Assembly (NCBI GenBank): GCA_022836615.1
Contig: MU405375.1
Location: forward strand, 17,460 to 81,459
Reading direction: 5' to 3'
Source of the DNA: Annulohypoxylon bovei var. microspora
Taxonomy: Eukaryota > Ascomycota > Sordariomycetes > Xylariales > Hypoxylaceae
Length of the DNA: 64,000 nucleotides
Shown: positions 10,385-25,028 of the stretch, in pieces
How positions within the stretch are numbered: the stretch's first letter is position 1
Layout of the letters: the number at the start of each line of letters is the position of its first letter
Program-made: the position numbers and the translations under genes
Notes under the pieces: generated by a model
The model's database searches: none
Seen by the model: only the letters and a program-made list of their open reading frames with translations
Told to the model about the DNA's origin: nothing

Positions 10385-11995
10385 ATATTTTTATTTTTAT
10401 TTTTTAAAGTTTATAATTATAAAAGCTTTTTCGCTTATCCCGTTTTTTATTTTAAATCGTTAATAAAACGTTTTTAAAGTTTTTATATTTTTTAATTTTT
10501 TTTAAAGTTTTTATATCGGTTTTACGTAACTTTTCCATTTAATTAATATTATTTTATATACGTTTTATTTTTTACGTTTATTTTTTAATTATAAAATTTC
10601 TTTAATAATATATTTAAGGTTTTTATTATTTTAATTAATAAAAAATAATAATTAAACGTTATTTTATATTTAAAATAATAACGGGTTTATAATTACCGGT
10701 TTAAATAATTTAATGTAAAATCGTGGTTAAATTTTTATAAATACATTTAATTTTATTATATAAAAGTTAATTATTTTAATTACCTTATATTTCGTATATA
10801 ATTAAAAAAGTTTTTTTTTAAATTATAATATTATAATATTTTTTAAGTTTAATTAAACCTTATTATTTATTTTATATTTAAAGCCTTTTAATTAAAATTA
10901 ATTTATTATACGTTTTATATATTTTTAAATTATAATCATGGTAATTTAAACGTATTTATTAATTTCTTTAATTTTAATTATAAAATTTACGGCCCGTTAT
11001 TTTTTAAATAATTTATTTAAAACTTTATTAACGATTTATTCGATTAAATATATATAATATTTATATGTTATATAAAAAAAGTTTAATTTAACCATTATAT
11101 TCCGATTATTAATCGTTATTATCGTTATAAATAATATTTTTAATTAATTAAATTATATGTAAATTAAAAAACATTATAAATATACTTGTATTTTTTAATT
11201 TATTTTTTCCATGGACTTATTAATTTTTAAGTTAAAAGTAATAAATAAACGTTATACCACTTTTGTTAATTTATAAAGTTTTATTTAAAATACGTTTATT
11301 TAATTATTTTTTTAATTTAATATTACCGCCGTGGAAAAGCCGTAATATTTAACGTGGGTATATATAAGTTTTATAATATACGTTTTAACTTTTATAATAT
11401 TTATCGCTTTTAATAAAACCCATTTTAATAATTAATAAATGACCATTATTAAATACCAGGGGTTTTTTTTTTTTTTACCGGCATTTTTATCATGAAATTA
11501 ATAAATAACTTTAAAAAGTAATAATCGGAAATAAATAAAGGTTTTAATAACTTTTTTCGTTAAATTCGTTAAACATAAACTTGGTTATAAACATCGTAAT
11601 TTTTATAAAATTTCCGTATATTTTATTTTATAATTAATTAATAAAAAGATTTTAAAATAATTATAATAATATTATTTTTTTTAAATAACTTATAACGTGG
11701 AAATTATAAATATTTTAAATTATAACCGTTTTAAAAAACTTTTAATTTAATATTTACATTCATTTTTTAAATAATACGATTCTTTTATTATTTAAATTAT
11801 ATTTAATAATTAAAACCTTATAATTTTTAAAAACTAATAAAAAATAATAATCGCTTTTATTAATAATTTTATAAATCGTTTTAAAATTTATATCTTTAAT
11901 AATCTTTTAATTTTATAAAATTTATAAGTTTTTATTATAAAAGATTTTTTTTTAATAAATATAATTATAAGGTTTTAATTTAATATTACTTAATA
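10385..11995 (-). pseudogene. Element X integrase region, degraded
   Basis: Minus-strand translation gives a run matching the core of fungal Ty3/gypsy integrases: NPWYLIMVIY near 11440, YYGFSTAVIL at about 11316-11345 (family: HGLPTAIVSDRG, with the catalytic Asp now Asn), then a stretch matching the segment that carries the third acidic residue, and a following INNRN near 11110. The zinc-binding N-terminal part lies between here and 11995, badly eroded. The frame is interrupted by many TAA codons from Gln. The coding sequence continues at 27653 on the other side of element Y. Confidence 0.8.
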
Positions 11996-12145
11996 TGGTA
12001 ATTACGACTCGCTTAACTTTCATTTTAAAACCCTTCCTTTGCAAAATAACTTTTAAATGAAATAACTTTTACTTTATAATAATTGAAAAAACTTATTTTA
12101 CGTTCATATAATATTTACATTATAACTTATAAATATATTATAATA
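11996..12145 (+). repeat. Element Y 5' LTR
   Basis: 150 bp, begins TGGTAATTACGACTCGCTT and aligns with 27503-27652. It is less mutated at its start than the right copy, which reads TAATAATTATAATTTGCTT. Confidence 0.85.
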
Positions 12146-15100
12146 ATTTAATAACATTTTTTATTTTATAAAAGAATTAACGATTAACATTTAATTAATT
12201 AAGAAAAATTTTTTCTATTTAATTAATTATAATTAATTAAGATCCTTATAATTTATTTAATTTTAACACTTATTTTTAATTATCATTTTTTCCATTAATC
12301 CTCGATTAATTTTCATTAATCTTTAATTAATTCTCATCGATTTTAATTAATTTTCATCGATTTTAATTAATTTTTATTGATTTTTATTAATTTTTTTATT
12401 AATTTTCATCGATTTTCGTTAATTTTTTCTAATTTTAAGTTATTTCTTATCATTTAAATGGATATAATAAAGGAAAACAAGTTTTACATAATTATATATT
12501 ATTAAATAATTACCTTTTAAAATAATTTTAAAAACGAATTAATTTTTTAATGAAAGAATATTATTTTTTAAAATAATGTTTTAACTTTAATTTATAAAAT
12601 AATGGAATAATTTCCTTAAAAATAAATTAAAGTATTAATTTAAATAACCTGTATTACTTGTATAAATGTTAATGTTGTGGTAAAAAATTATTTAAACGAT
12701 TAGAAAATTAATAAATACGTTTTTAATATTATAATTAAATTTGCCTTAAGATTTATTGTTAATTTTATATTAAAAAAAGATAATTTTTCTTATTAAAAAA
12801 ATAATATTCTTTAATATTAATAAAATGATTTTATTATTTTTTTTTTTATATAATATAACTTATAAAATAACTTTATTATTTTAAGCAAAGAAATATTTAA
12901 TATTAATAATTTTCTAAAAACCTTTATTAAATGAAAATTATATAAAGAATTAAAAACCATTTTATTAAATATTTAATAAAATGATATTTTATTAAATTTT
13001 GAAGAATTTTTTATTCTACGAAATTTATAATATTAAAAAGACGATTTTTTTATATAAGATTATTATTTTTTTGTTTTTAATTAATTTTTTTTATTATTTA
13101 ATATTAATCAAATAAATATTTTATTATTATAATTATCCATATTTTTCTTTAAAAGTTAATTATTATTTTCTTTAAACGAAGTAAACTTAAAGCAATTATT
13201 TAATCCTATTATTTTAATTTTACATACACCATTACAAAGGTAATTATAAAATAATTTAAAGATATATAAATTAACACTTTTATTAATAAAAATTAAATAA
13301 ATTTTAATATTGTTAACCTAATTTTACTTTATTTAAGTATTAATATAATTAAACTTATTATCGATATTAACCTTAAACGTAGTTTTAAAAAAAAGAAGAT
13401 TTTAACGAAATTTATAAGATTATTTTTTATTATTATTATTTTTATTATTTTTATTATTTTTAAACTTATCGTTTTTCGATTTAAAAGAAGGCTTTAAAGA
13501 TTTTAAAGATTTTGGAGATCTTATAATAAAAAACTTTGAAAAGAATCTTAAGGAAAAAGAAAGTTTAAATGAATTAAATTTACTAAAAAATAATTTAAAT
13601 TAATTATCTTTTCCTTTAATATAAGAATTAAATATTTTATCCTTAATATTACAGTTTTTTAAAGAATAAAATTTTTCGGAGAAATTTATTTAATTCTTAC
13701 CATTTTAAAATTCATTTAAGCGTAAAGAATATTAATATTTTTTTTTAAAACAAAATGAGAATTTTTCATTAAAATAAAATTTTAATTCTTCGTTAAAATA
13801 AAATTTTTCGTTAAAATAAAACGAGATTTTTATATTTAATATAAGCGTAGTAAATATTATAGGTTAAGCAAGGGTTGCCGCTGTGTTAATAAATACCTTA
13901 AGTGGTTAAATAATACTAAAACAAATAAAACAAGTAAAATAAAAAAAACAAAAAAACAATTCGCCTCCTTTAAATTCGCCTTTTAAAAATTTACTTTTCC
14001 TTTTTTTAAACTTACCTTTTTTTAACTTTTTGCAACTAATAAATAACCTAGGCCTAATTAATAATTTTTTTATTTAAATAATAAATGCTTTTTAAATATA
14101 ATATATTAATTAAATAAATTACTTAATAACATATAAATAAAAATTAATATAAGTTAAATATTTTTATTTAAATTTAAATAAAATATTATATAAGAAAATG
14201 AATTTTATAATAATAAGAAAATTCGTATATTAAAAAAATGTTTATTTATTTATGAATAATGTAAAAAAGTATATAATAATTATTATATAAGTGGATATAA
14301 TTTGTAAAAATTTCGTATAATTATTACGAAGTAATGTTTAAAAATAATAAATGGGAAAAGTTTTTTAAGATTTTAAGGCTTTTTATAATGGAAATTTTGA
14401 AAAGGTTTTTTAAGTTGTTATTTTACGTTTTAAAATGTTAATAATGGTGACGTTGGAATAATTAAAGGATTTTAATTTTATTTATAAATTAAATTATATT
14501 ATAATTGAAAAGTTTATTCGTTTTTAAGTAATAAGTATTATACGGATCGTAAAAGCAATTAAAAGAAATTTTTTAATATAATAAATGTTAAAAATATATA
14601 ATTTAATTTACTTATTATTTAAATAATTGGTGGTTTAATTAAATAATATCGCCGGTTTCTTTTTAAATGATTAATTTTTTTATTTAAAAAAGAAAATATT
14701 TATATATAAAATTATTATTAAATTATATTATTAATTATAAAATTTTAATAAAAATATATAAATTTTTTTAATTATTAATTAAATATTTATTAATTATTAA
14801 TTATTTTAAATTAATATAATAATATTATAATAATTAATTTTATTAATTTTAATAAAATTGGTTTATAATTATTTTAAAAGTTTTATATTAAATTTATTAT
14901 TATTTATTAGATTAATTTATTAAGTCTTAATATTATTAAATATTTTAAAAGAAATAATTGTAAATTTATATTTTGGAAAAATATATTAATAAGGAAATTT
15001 TTAATCTTAATTTAATTAATGTAAAGGTTTTAATTAACGTAGATTATAACGTGGAAATAATTTCCTTTATGGAAATTGGTTTTAATTTTAAAGAATATGA

Positions 15101-16900
15101 ACGTTACATAGAAGTAAATGGTTTTTATATAAACGAAGTAATAGTTTATTTAAGTGAGGATAAAATAAAGGCTTGTTTTAATATAAAGGTTATAATTGTA
15201 AAGGTTTACGAAAATAATTTTAAAAACAACGATAAAACAAATAAATTCAAGTTAAATAAAATGAATAAGTTTTTTAATATAATAATAAAGTTTTTATTAT
15301 AAATAATAATAATGAAAAAAATATTAAAGAAATAACGTTTTAAAATGATGATTATTTTTTATTAAAATAATATTTAAATATAAAAGAAGAAGCTTTTATA
15401 ATAAATAAATTAATAAAAATTAATAATAATATTTCTTATATTATTAAATTTAAAGTTATAAAATTTAAAAAAAATAAAATTACATATTAAAAATGCGAAG
15501 AAATATTTCTGTTAAAAAACACTTTTATAAAATATATATATATTAAAGTATATATGTTAATAAAAAGTATAAAGAAATATTAATAATTAATTATTAAAGA
15601 TATTAAAGAAAAATCTTAAAATATAAAAATATTATATTAAAATAAAAACGAAAATAACTTCATAAATCTTAAAAATGTAAAAGCATTATATAATAAAATA
15701 TTTATTAAAATATTAATAAAATTTAAAGTTATAAAAGTTATTTTTAAACCATACTTTAAATAATATTTAAATAAAAGATATATATATATAAATTTTAAAA
15801 TATGGTTTTATAAATTATTAAAAGTTTAAATAATATATAGAAATATAAGAATTAATAAAAAAATAATAAATAGGTAATAATTAATAAATAATTATAAAAA
15901 TTATAAAATTAAATATAAAAAAAGAAATTATAAAATAAAAGATATTAACGGAAAATTAATCTTTAAAAACTTAATAACTTTTTATTTATTAATATTAATA
16001 TAATATTAAAGAAAACTAATAAAAGCGTTAATTTAAATTAAAGTATAAATTAATAATAATTTAAAATTAAATCTTTTATTAAAAACAAAATGGTTAAAAT
16101 TATATAAAATAATTATTAATTATTTTAAATAAATAATAATGTTAAAATCTTATTAAAAAATAAATATTTCCATTGAAATTTATAAATTAATAAAATTTAT
16201 TAATTATAAAATAATAACTTGTTAAAATGTGATAATATCATTACATATTTTAATTTTTTTATATATAAGTTATAAAGATTTATTTTGAATAAATGAATTT
16301 AATAATAAAAGAAAATATTTTTTTTTTGGAAATTTTTTAAAGATATTAAATATTATTATTTTGGTAATAAATATGAAAGTAATTTTAATGGTAAATAATA
16401 TTAATAAACTATTAAAAATTTATCGAAACCAAAAAATTAATAAAATTTATAACGTTAATAATAAGGGATAATTTAAAATAAATATTTTTGTATTTTTTTT
16501 TAACGAATTTAATTTAACGGATAAAGTTATGGAAACGTTTATGTTTTTATATGAATTTAAAGACTTAATAAAAGGGATTAAAGTTTAAAAAAAGGCTTAA
16601 AACATTAAAAAAAAGTAAAAGGAAAATAAGTTTTCATTAGGAATTTAAATAAGAAATATTAATTTAAAATTAATTAAATTGGAAAATGTTTTATTTATAT
16701 TAATAAAGAATAAAATATATATATAATGTACGAATAAAGCTTATGTGGAAAAAATAAAAACGATCTTAAAAAAGTATAATGTATAAATAAAATATTGTAT
16801 AATTTAAATGCTTAAAAATGAGAAAATATAAGTAAATTTTATATTAAATTAATAGAAATATAAAATCTATATATATGTTTATAAATTAAATTTCGAAAAT
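12146..16900 (+). pseudogene. Element Y leader and gag/protease region, degraded
   Basis: About 4.75 kb between the 5' LTR and the first readable RT. No zinc knuckle could be found. A 109-codon open stretch at 14973-15302 (no ATG start) contains VKVLINVDYNVEIIS followed by hydrophobic beta-like segments, which is compatible with a retroviral-type aspartic protease whose Asp-Ser/Thr-Gly was altered, but this is a guess. A CA-rich, less mutated patch lies at 13860-14050. The length suggests either a very long gag/leader or another eroded insertion that I could not delimit. Confidence 0.5.
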
Positions 16901-18300
16901 AGGAAATTTCTTAATAAAATATATAACGATATATATAATAATAAAAAGATATTATAAATAAAAAATTTAACGCTATTTATTAACCTTATTTTTATGGTTT
17001 AAAAAATAATAAATAATAAACGGAAAGGTTATATAATAATCGATTTATATTTATTAAATAATATAATGATTTTTAATATATATTTATTATTAATATAAAA
17101 AAACGTTATTACGGATATTAAAAAGAAGAAAAAAATTATAATAATAGATAAGAAAAATTTCTTCCATTAATTTTTAACATTTAACTTTTATAAAAATAAA
17201 ATAACAATTATTTTATTAAAAAAATTAAAGGTTTTAAATATAATATTAATAAATTATTAAAATAATCCCTTTTATATATAAAAGTTTATAAATTAAAAGT
17301 TTTATTTATATAAAGAATATTATAAAATATATTTAAACGATATTATAATTTATAATAATATAAAAAAAGATTATTTAAAATATTTTAATATAATATTTAA
17401 AATTTTTTAAAAATTAAGAATTATTATAACCTTTTAAAAGTCCTTTATAATGTATAATTTTATTAAATTTTTAAATTTTTTAATAAATAGATTTAATATA
17501 TTAATTATATTAAATAAAATTAAAATAATTAAAAGGATTAAAATTTTTAAAATGTTTAAAGATTTGGAAATTTATATTGGAATGATTATATGGTTAAAAA
17601 AATATATTCTTTAATATTAATAAAAAATTTAATCGTTTTAAAAAAAAAAGATAATAATATTTAATGAAGGTTAAATTATAAGAAGCTTATTAATAAAGAA
17701 TAAAATAACTTAGAAAAAATGGATTTTAAAAAAAAAATTTAAGTTTATAAAGGACGAGAAAAAAGTTTTTTATTTTATTTAATATAACTTGGTGGTAGGA
17801 ATGTATTTATCATATTAAAATCTTAATAAAATCGTTTTTGTTAAATTAAATGCGGCGAAAAAATAGGAATACGATGTAATAATCTTTTATATGAAAAGAA
17901 ATTAAAATAAAATAAATATATATTTAAATAAGATATAATTAATTATATTTTTAAGTAAAATTTTTATAAAAATAAAAAAAAAATATAATGTAATAAAATT
18001 AAAAATTTCCTATTTAACATGGATTATATGAAATTTACGATTATAATTTTAATTTAATAAGTTAAATATAATAATTTTAATAAATTATAAAATTATTAAA
18101 GGAATAATTCGATAAAAAAACTTCGCCATGGTTAATATAATTAAAAATAATTTGAAATTAATTATAATGTTAATTTTTTTAAATTAATTCTAATTAAATA
18201 TAAAATATATTCCCGGAAAATTAAATCTCGTTTTAAATGTATTATTAAAATTATTAATAAAAGTAAATAATAAAAATAAAAAAAAAAGAAATAATGAAAT
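16901..18300 (+). pseudogene. Element Y reverse transcriptase and RNase H, degraded
   Basis: A single plus-strand frame carries Ty3/gypsy RT. The catalytic YxDD reads YLND at 17330-17341, followed by KSFIMYNFIKFLNFLI and later DLEIYIGMIIWL, matching the RT thumb/connection of fungal gypsy elements. RNase H follows in the same frame: NAAKK-like and LSKIFIKI stretches and, at 18200-18235, KYIPGKLNLVL, matching the PGKxNxxxDALSR signature at the end of gypsy RNase H (Asp now Asn). Stops are almost all TAA. Confidence 0.85.
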
Positions 18301-19447
18301 TAAAAGTGAATTAAATGATTTAATAAATTATTTTACGTTTTTATTAAATAAGATTTATTTAAATATAAAATTTTAAGAAAAATTATAAAAAAGATATTAA
18401 AAAAATAAAAAATATAAAAAGATTTTATAAGATTTAAAAGAAAAGTTATGAACGAAAAAAAGAAAATTTAATATCGAAAATGGATTATTATATTATATTA
18501 TTAAAAAAAGATAAAAGAAATTAATTATTTTAATATTATGTATTTAATAGATTTTTTAATAAATTTATAATGAAAAATATCATTTTAATTTTTAAAAAAT
18601 GGTAATAAAATTAAAAAATTTAATAATTAATAATTTTTTTAATTAATTATGTAATTATTTAAATTATTATTTAAAATATATTAAAAATAAAATAAATAAA
18701 AAGAAATTATTAAGTTATTTATATTTTATTAAAAGTGAATTAATATTATATTATATAATAATAATAAATTTTATTATAAAATTATTTAAAGTTTTATTAA
18801 AAAATATGTTTTAAAAAATATTAAGTCATAATTATTATAATACTTTAATAACGAATACTTATAAATTTTTTAAAAAAATAATTTTAATTTTAAAAAATTC
18901 TTAACATATAATTAAAAAATAAGTAGAAATATATTTTAAATACTTATTATTATATAATTAAGGAATATTAAAAAAAATAATCTTAAATCGAAATAAAAAT
19001 TTTTTTTTAAAAATTTAATAAATTATATTTTTAAAAGTAAAAACCGTATAAAATTTTTTAATAATATAATATTTATAAATAAATGAATAAAATAAAAAAT
19101 ATAATTAAAATGTAAAAATAAATATTTAATTTTATATATTATTATTAATAATTTTATAAAATTTTATAATTTTATTTTTATAATATAATTTAAATAATAT
19201 AAAATTATTTATTTTAAAAATTTTTTTAAATAAGGTAATTTTAAGTTTTAAATTAATTATAATAATATTAATTTTAAAAATATTATATAATATAATAAAT
19301 TTCGAGATTTTAAAGAATATATATTAATAAAAAGTTATAATAATAATAAATTTTATAATAATAATTAATAAAATATAATATAATGATAAATATAATTTTT
19401 GAAAATTTAATATTAATAAAAAGATATATTTAAAATTATATAAAAAA
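18301..19447 (+). pseudogene. Element Y integrase, 5' part, degraded
   Basis: Follows RNase H directly and should encode the integrase zinc-binding and core domains. Very heavy A/T mutation leaves no certain motif, so the identity rests on position. Interrupted at 19448 by element Z; the element resumes at 25268. Confidence 0.55.
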
Positions 19448-19686
19448 TATAAAGGACTTTTCATATAAATAGATTAATAATTAATATATATTATTAAAAT
19501 TATAATTAAATTATTAAAAATAAATTAAACTTATACCTATATAAATAAATTTTAAATACTTTTATATTAATCACTTTTAATAATAAAAATCCTTTCATTT
19601 TTTTATTTAATCATTATGCTTTATTTATAAACTACACGTAATAAAACACGTAATAAAACACAAATAAAGCTTTTAATTTATTAACA
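19448..19686 (-). repeat. Element Z 3' LTR
   Basis: Aligns with 25029-25267 over 239 bp. Shared landmarks are TTTCATTTTTTTATTTAATC and the repeated AAAACACRTRATAAAACAC near the right end. Confidence 0.88.
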
Positions 19687-20300
19687 CCCTTTTTTAATTA
19701 AATAAATATTATCCACGAATAACGAATTTATTTAATAATAATAAATAAACTTAATACATCCACCGAAGGCTCATTTAATAAAAGTTCATTCATTAACATA
19801 AATCCCATTTAAAATTCTTTAAGTTTTAACATTTCGTAAAACTTATTATACTTTTTAATTATCAAAGGTTTAATGAACCCATTAACAAGGTTTTTATTTA
19901 ATTTCACATATTTCACCTTCACGTTTTCATCGTAAATTTCTTACCGTACGTAAAAATATTATATTCGCATGTGCCGATTTTTCTTATTAATAGCCGTTTC
20001 TTTAAACCATTTAATGGCTCCGGTATTATTTTTTAACAAATAAATTAACCTAAGTAACATTTGCCCGAATTCTTAAAGAAATTTACGTATTTAAATTACA
20101 TCATTAATAACCTCATTTAATCCAATGAACTTTATTTTTAAAGTCCTTTTATTAACGATTAATTGCAATTTCGATGACCATAAAACGAGGCCGCCGCCCA
20201 TAAAAAACACGATTCCGGTGGTTAATTTTCCAAAATTTATATTACCGGTTAAATTCGTATTAACCGTTTTAAATAATTTTAATTCGTTATGCTTTTAATG
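19687..20300 (-). pseudogene. Element Z RNase H, degraded
   Basis: Minus-strand 20101-20270 reads GIVFFMGGGLVLWSSKLQ and then KIKFIGLNEVIND. This matches copia RNase H (GYVFxLxGGPxxWxSKxQ ... TEAEY/FxAxxxA), with the Thr-Glu-Ala-Glu stretch altered. Only a few changes are needed, so this is one of the least damaged protein segments in the nest. Confidence 0.92.
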
Positions 20301-20399
20301 GGGATAATTTTAATTTAACGTTTAATAATAAATAAATTAATTATATACGTTAATTAAATATTTAAGTATTTTTTTCACTTTAAATAAATATTCTTATAA

Positions 20400-21260
20400 A
20401 AAATTACTCATAAATTTTATTTACATAAACGTAATAAAACTAAGGTTTAATTTAATTAAATAAATTAAAAAATTAAACTTTTTAATTAATAAAATAAATT
20501 CGTAAATATCACAATTATTTACTTAATTAAAATTCCTCGTTATAAATAATAAATTAATTTAATTAATAAAAGTTTTAATAAATCGTTTTTATATTTCGTT
20601 AAAATTAAATTTATAAAATATTTTCTTAACATATATTTCTTAATTAATCCACACGCTTTCCGTTAAATTTAATTTTATAATTTATACGCTTAAAAATTAA
20701 TTAATATTTTTAAAATTAATAATTAACACATCTTCTTTTAAACTTATAATAACTTTTATAAGTTATTTTTTATTTATTTTAAATAAAATAAAATTATTCA
20801 CATATAAAATTATAATAATTTTTAATTCTTTATTAATATACACCGCATCGTTAAATATTAACGATATATATTTATAATTTTTCAATAATATTTTAATTTT
20901 CTATTATTAAATTATTTTAATTTACTTAAATCCATACAATAAATTAATTAATTAAATAATTTTATTTTCGTAATAATTATATTTATTTATTTTATTAATA
21001 TATAATTTAAAATACTTCGTAAATAACGGGAATTATTTCATAAATAAGTTTTCATTTAATATACCGTTTAAATACATAATAATAAAATTTATTTAAATTA
21101 TATGTTATCTTTTAATAACTACCAAAACCATTAAAATCCGTTATAAAGTAAATTTCGTAATTATAACTTTTATTTCATTATAATTAATTTTATATTTTTA
21201 TATAAATCTTTTTACATAAATATAAACTTTAAATTTATTAAACATATTATTCGAAAAAAA
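20400..21260 (-). pseudogene. Element Z reverse transcriptase, degraded
   Basis: Minus-strand reading begins near 21240 with FKVYIYVKRFI (copia KARLVAKGF), then NYNEI and FTL-RIL, and ends the first block with NFIIMYLNG (copia QMDVxTAFLNG). The catalytic YVDD reads YVNN at 20793-20804, preceded by VYINKELKIIIIL; both Asp codons went GAT to AAT. Stops are RIP-type. Confidence 0.92.
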
Positions 21261-23560
21261 ATTCTTTTTTAATACTTATTTAATATTAATAAAATTATTA
21301 TAAATATTTTTTCGCTACATAAATTTAAACGTTCCATATTCAAGGTTTTCCTTAATTTCTTTTATAATCGCTTTCATTTAATTCTCACAATTTTCGTTAT
21401 TCATCGTTTCATAAAATAAAAAATCATTATTAATTTTTATATTAAATATATTAAATTTTTTTAATAATATTATAATTTATTCTTAATATTAATTATTAAT
21501 TAAATTTTTTTTTACGAAATAAATTATTCGTTTTGTAAATAATTTTTATCGCATAAAATAATTAATAAATTTATCATTATAATTAATCCGATTAATAATT
21601 TCGAATTTTTCGTTTATTTAATTATATTTCTTTTTTTAATTAATTATAATTATAATTTTATTATAATTCGAAAATATTTCATTAATATAAATCTCAAGTT
21701 AAACTTTACATAATTTACCCCGTTTTTTTTTAATTTAACCTATTTTTTAATTTATATTATTTTCGTTAATAACATTATAATTTTTATTATAAATATAATT
21801 CTTTAAAACGATTTAATAACGTAATCGTTTTTATATATAAGGGGGAAAAAACTTAATAATATTTCGTAAATTTAATATATTTTTTTAATTATTAATATTT
21901 TCATAAAATATAACGTAAAATATTTTTAAGAACCGCCCACTTTCGATAAATTATATAAAATAATTATGTTAATTTTCGAAGCTTATAAACATTGTTTTAA
22001 TTTTTCGGGCCTTAAATTTTTCCGTATAAACTCGTTAATTTTCGTTAATAAAAGCCACACAACGCGTTTTTAATATCCTTAAATTATTATTATTAAGTTT
22101 ATATTTTTTTTTAAATTAAAAGCTTTTTTAATAACGCTTTAACATTATTATTTAATCGTTAATTAATATACTTATTTAATTAAACACATAAATCGTTCCT
22201 TACATAATCCACGATTAAAAGTAAAAGAATATTTTCATTTAAATAATAATAACTTATATTACATTTTATATAATTTAAATATATCGTTTAAAAACACCGT
22301 TTTAATATTAATTTTATAATATAAAAAAAATTATTTTAATCCTATTATTTTTATAAACATTTTTAATTTCATTTACCTTAAATTCCAACCCATTATCGAA
22401 TTTTATCATCGTAATTTTCTTTAATTAACCGTTTTTATCGCGCGAAAAAATAATAAAGGTTTGTTAAATTTTTTCGATATAAATCCCTAAGATTATTTAT
22501 ATATTTTTTTTATTTTTATATATTTTAAAACGTCGATATTAATTTATATTTTTAATAATAAAAAAGAAATATTTATACCTTTTTATTAAAACCGATTATA
22601 ATAATTTAAAGTCACACCACATTATATTTCCAACGTATTTACTTCGTTTTTAAACATCGTATAATTTAATTTTTTACGCTTTTATTTAATTACACGCAAA
22701 ATAAAGTAAAACCTTTATTTTAAAAAACTTTAAATCGATCTTAATTATCCGTTAAATCATCCATATTAATCGTTTTATATTAAAATAATAAAAACGTTAA
22801 TATTATAAAATAAATTTTCTCATTACTTCTTTATTAAACTTAAAGTTATTACCTTTAATTTTCGATTAAAACATCATTTTTACATTTCGTATTTCGTTTA
22901 AAATTATTCTTAACGCGTTATTTTATTAATTCTTTAAAATCCAAGGCTTTTATACACTTAACTTAATTTCACCATATATTTATAATAAAAAACTTTTCTT
23001 TTAAATATTTAAAATAATTATTATATAACCGTTAAATTCCTAAAATATTATATTATTAATTTTACCGTCATAATAATAAAACAACTCTTTTAAAATAATT
23101 CGTATAAAAAAAATATTAACGTATAACACATAATTAAATGCCATAATTATATATTAATTACCTTTTTTAATAAAATTAAATATAACTTTATTTATTAAAT
23201 TAACCTTAATAATTCCACCGTTAATAATTATTTTAAAATTATGTTTCTTAATATTTATAATTATTATTAAATTAAAATCATTTATATTATTCGTAATATA
23301 AACGTTTAATTCGATATTAAATAATAAATTATTTTTTTTATTTAAAGTTAACGAATATATTTAAATAATTAAATAAATATTTATAAGCTTTATATTTATA
23401 AAAGCCATTACGTAATCATTATTATTTCATAATAATAATTTTATATAACGCTTTTTTATTTTATTTTTATAAACTTAAATTAATTACGTTAACTTATAAT
23501 TATTTACTTTTATATTAAAAATAATAATTATTAATTTAAACGTATAACCATTTTTTTTAT
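21261..23560 (-). pseudogene. Element Z integrase/protease region, degraded
   Basis: Lies between the zinc knuckle and RT, the slot of copia protease and integrase. Coding is too eroded for me to place the HHCC or DDE residues with confidence, so identity is by position within a well-supported element. Confidence 0.6.
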
Positions 23561-25028
23561 TTAAACTTATTACATTTAATTATTTTTAATTATTATTATT
23601 ATTACGATTTTTTTTTAATTTAAAATAATTTTTCGTTAAATAATTATACTCGTTATAATTAAAACATAAAGAACTTAATTTTTTATTTTATTTAAGTTTA
23701 TAATTACTTAACCGACCACTTTAACCACCACAACCATTACAACCCTTACCGCAACCGCCACGCCATTTGCTTTAATTATTATTATTAATATTAACGTTAA
23801 CGTTATAATTATTAATATTATAATTTATATTCTTATTAACTTTATCTTAAAACTCATTAATAAAATCGTTAATTATATTATTAATTAATATATTAATTAT
23901 TTTAATTAACTTCGAAATAAATTTAACTCATTCCATTACTTTATTTTCATAAATAATAAAAAACATTATCGCTTATTATTAATTATTAATAACCATTTCG
24001 GCATCCTTGCATTAACGAATTAACAATTACCACTTAAATATATATATTAATAAGTTTTTACCATCGTATTTCATATTGTTTAATTCTTTTTAAAATTCTC
24101 GTTAATAAATTTTTTTAAATGTTAAAAACGTTTTTTAAAAAATGCCGATCATTTTAAATCCATTCCGGATTCCAATAATTAAATTAAAAGGTTAACGTTT
24201 ACAAGTTTTTATAATAACTTTTACCATACGTAATTCATTAAAATCGGTAAAAATAAAGTTATTATTAAACCCGATTTCTTTAAAAGTTAACATTAAAGCG
24301 TTATAATATACCAATTAATTATTTTTACCTTTTAAATAATTTTCTTTATTAAAAATAAAATCAAACTTTTTCCACCTTAATACGCAATTTTCACTAAATA
24401 CTCGTTTAACTTTAACCTTTAATAAATTATTATAATTATCGTTTAAATTTAAAAGATTTAAAAGATCGTTAATTAAGGGGGTTATGGTCCTTTCTTTAAA
24501 TTTAACGCTTTTTTAAATTCTTTTACCTTTCTTTAATTAACGTAATTTAACCCGTTCTTCGACATCTTAATAATAAAATTAATATAATCTAATCTTAACA
24601 TTTAAATCGTTTAAATTTAAGTCGTTTAAATCTTCGTATAATCTTTAACCGATTTTAATATTAATATAAAGGTCCATATTAAATTCACTTAAATCGTTAA
24701 AGTTCGCAATTAAATCGTTTATTATTTCACCTATTTTTAATTTAATAAGCATAATCATTATAATTTTCATTTCCTTATTAAAGAACCTCATATCGTTTTA
24801 ATAACACTCGTTTATTTACATCGCTTCTTTTTTCATCGTTTCGCATTTTTAAAATAATAATTTCATCGTATTTTATATTTTTTTTAAATTTAATTATACC
24901 TTAATAACCGAAACTTCGCCGCCCCTTATTTAACTTTTATTTATAATTAAAGTTGTAAATCTTCCGTTTTAATGAGCTTTTTATTAAATACATTAATTTA
25001 TTTATTTAATAATAGAAAGAAATATTAC
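23561..25028 (-). pseudogene. Element Z gag with CCHC zinc knuckle, degraded
   Basis: At 23625-23666 the minus strand reads C-FN-Y-NEYN-Y-LTKN-Y, exactly the spacing of a CCHC knuckle (Cx2Cx4Hx4C), where Cys and His have become Tyr through TGT-to-TAT and CAT-to-TAT changes. Just upstream (23700-23765) is a Gly/Cys-rich stretch GGCGKGCNGCGG. The rest, to the 5' LTR at 25029, is the expected capsid region. Confidence 0.85.
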
